In this document: positions 6,090-7,258 of the stretch, piece after piece
Position numbering within the stretch: the first letter of the stretch is position 1
Layout of the letters: each line of letters begins with the position of its first letter
NCBI GenBank assembly: GCA_903864555.1
Contig: CAIPGJ010000509.1
Span: forward strand, 1 to 7,258
Origin: an uncultured Pseudomonadota bacterium
Lineage (GTDB): Bacteria; Pseudomonadota; Gammaproteobacteria; Burkholderiales; SG8-39
Length of the DNA stretch: 7,258 nt
Reading direction: 5' to 3'
The notes under the pieces: model-generated
Told to the model about the DNA's origin: nothing
What the model saw: only the letters and a program-made list of their open reading frames with translations
The model's database searches: none
Translations under genes and position numbers: made by a program

Positions 6090-7138
6090 AAGGTAAAGCC
6101 GGAGCGGGTGTCCTGCGGCGACAGGGTGTCCAGCAGGGCGCCCAGCGGCCCGAGCAGGCGGTAGCGCTCGCAGGTCTTGCGCAGATAGTGCATCACCAGT
6201 GGCTGGTCCTTGAGGTAGGCCTGCTTGCCATCGCGGTGGCATAGCCGGGCAAAGATGCCCAGCACTTTCAGCTGGCGCTGGGCGCCCATCCATTCGAAGT
6301 CCCGGTAGAACGCGCCGAAATCGGCATCCACCGGCAGGCCTGCCGCGCGCGCCTTTTCCCAGTAGCGCACGCACCAGTCAATCACCTGGGCCTCGGGCCA
6401 GGCGATGTAGGCATCGCGCAGCAATGACACCAGGTCATAGGTGATGGGGCCGTAGACGGCATCCTGAAAGTCGAGGATGCCCGGACCCGGCTCGGTCACC
6501 ATGAGATTGCGGGAATGGTAGTCGCGATGCACATAGACTGCCGGCTGCGCCAGGTTGTTCTCCAGGATGGCATCGAAAGCCGCGCGCAGGCAGGCCTGCT
6601 GGGCCTGATCCAGGGTGACACCAAGCTGCCGGCCGATGTACCACTCGGGAAACAGCTGCAGTTCGCGCTCCAGCAAGGGGCGGTCGTAGGCGGGCAGCAC
6701 GCCGGGGCGACTGGCTTTCTGGATCGCCACCAGCGCGTCGATGGCATTGAGGTACAGGCGGTCGGCCTGCTCCGGTTGCTGCAGCGCGCTCAGATAGGTG
6801 GTGTTCCCCAGGTCCGACAGCAGCAGGAAACCGTTCTCCACGTCCGGCCGGATGATCTGCGGGACATTCACGCCGGCCTCGGCCAGCAGGGTGGCGACGC
6901 TCACGAAGGGGCGGCTGTCTTCCTTGTCGGGCGGGGCATCCATGACGATGAGCGTGGCGCGACCGTCCGGTTCGGGCCTGGCCAGCTGCACACGAAAGTA
7001 ACGCCGGAAACTGGCGTCGTTGGAGGCTGGCACCAGGGACCAGGCATCATGACCCAGGCTGGTGCGCAACCATGCCTGCAGTTGCACCAATCGCGGGTCC
7101 GGGGATGGTTCGATGGCTACAGTCACACTGCCTTGCAC
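6086..7138 (-). CDS. amgK: N-acetylmuramate / N-acetylglucosamine anomeric kinase AmgK
   Basis: This member of the aminoglycoside/choline phosphotransferase fold would phosphorylate MurNAc (and GlcNAc) at C1, feeding MurU in the Pseudomonas-type peptidoglycan recycling route. The 350 residues show an N-terminal lobe with SNDASFRRYFRV (39-50) and IVMDAPP (64-70), then LLLSDLGNTTYL (105-116). The catalytic loop is HRDYHSRN (204-211, base D206), and the metal-binding stretch is ILDFQDAVYGPITYDL (221-236, D223). The start is the GTG at 7138; a GTG at 7126 with AAGG just before it is a possible alternative, and neither has a strong ribosome site. The stop TAG lies within the end of the inserted element, but the C-terminus appears natural. 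The neighbouring murU makes the function specific; without it only a generic sugar or aminoglycoside kinase could be called. Confidence 0.9.
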   Translation of the reverse strand: MQGSVTVAIEPSPDPRLVQLQAWLRTSLGHDAWSLVPASNDASFRRYFRVQLARPEPDGRATLIVMDAPPDKEDSRPFVSVATLLAEAGVNVPQIIRPDVENGFLLLSDLGNTTYLSALQQPEQADRLYLNAIDALVAIQKASRPGVLPAYDRPLLERELQLFPEWYIGRQLGVTLDQAQQACLRAAFDAILENNLAQPAVYVHRDYHSRNLMVTEPGPGILDFQDAVYGPITYDLVSLLRDAYIAWPEAQVIDWCVRYWEKARAAGLPVDADFGAFYRDFEWMGAQRQLKVLGIFARLCHRDGKQAYLKDQPLVMHYLRKTCERYRLLGPLGALLDTLSPQDTRSGFTF

Positions 7139-7224
7139 GGGGATGGTTGCTGCGGGGCGCGTGCGCTTGCGAAAAAACAGGCTTCGCAGGCAGCAGGCGT
7201 TTGCCTAAGTCGGTGATTTGTGAG

Positions 7225-7249
7225 ATTTTAGCACCCGGCTTTTCCTCAA
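7225..7249 (-). promoter_or_regulatory. Candidate promoter of amgK (extended -10)
   Basis: On the minus strand TGCTAAAAT (7233-7225) is an extended -10 element. A TTGAGG (7249-7244) lies upstream with a spacer of only 13 bases, too short for a normal -35, so the extended -10 would have to carry the activity. It would leave a leader of about 80 bases before amgK. That leader contains a 6-bp stem (TGCGAA at 7168-7173 with TTCGCA at 7183-7188). Confidence 0.4.
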
Positions 7250-7258
7250 TTATCCCTA

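Overview
This window comes from a GC-rich proteobacterial chromosome, most likely a gammaproteobacterium outside the Enterobacterales. The pointers are the dusB-fis-purH order known from Pseudomonas and relatives, the pepP-ubiH pair, and the amgK-murU peptidoglycan recycling pair. I cannot name the genus from the sequence. All seven protein genes are on the minus strand, so transcription runs from the right end (7258) towards position 1.

In transcription order the layout is as follows. A promoter region at 7139-7258 probably also faces a divergent gene beyond the edge. amgK (MurNAc/GlcNAc anomeric kinase) is followed by a 305-bp AT-richer insertion and then murU (MurNAc-1-phosphate uridylyltransferase). 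pepP (Xaa-Pro aminopeptidase) and ubiH (ubiquinone hydroxylase) overlap by one base. A 241-bp regulatory gap carries a promoter and two good matches to the Fis-binding consensus. dusB (tRNA dihydrouridine synthase), fis (nucleoid protein) and purH (purine synthesis) are then tightly coupled, and purH runs off the left edge after 336 codons.

The genes are housekeeping in nature and form three modules: cell-wall sugar salvage (amgK-murU), peptide turnover plus quinone synthesis (pepP-ubiH), and a growth-rate-linked module (dusB-fis-purH). The most unusual item is the small element at 5785-6089. It has 12-bp perfect terminal inverted repeats beginning with CTAG, its GC content is about 49 % by my count, and it sits exactly on the stop codon of amgK. 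Removing it with one CTAG copy restores an amgK stop followed seven bases later by the murU ATG. It therefore looks like a non-autonomous, MITE-like insertion that split a compact operon without damaging either protein. The second point of interest is the pair of Fis-consensus sites upstream of the dusB-fis promoter, which suggests autoregulation. I found no RNA genes, CRISPR arrays or complete insertion sequences.
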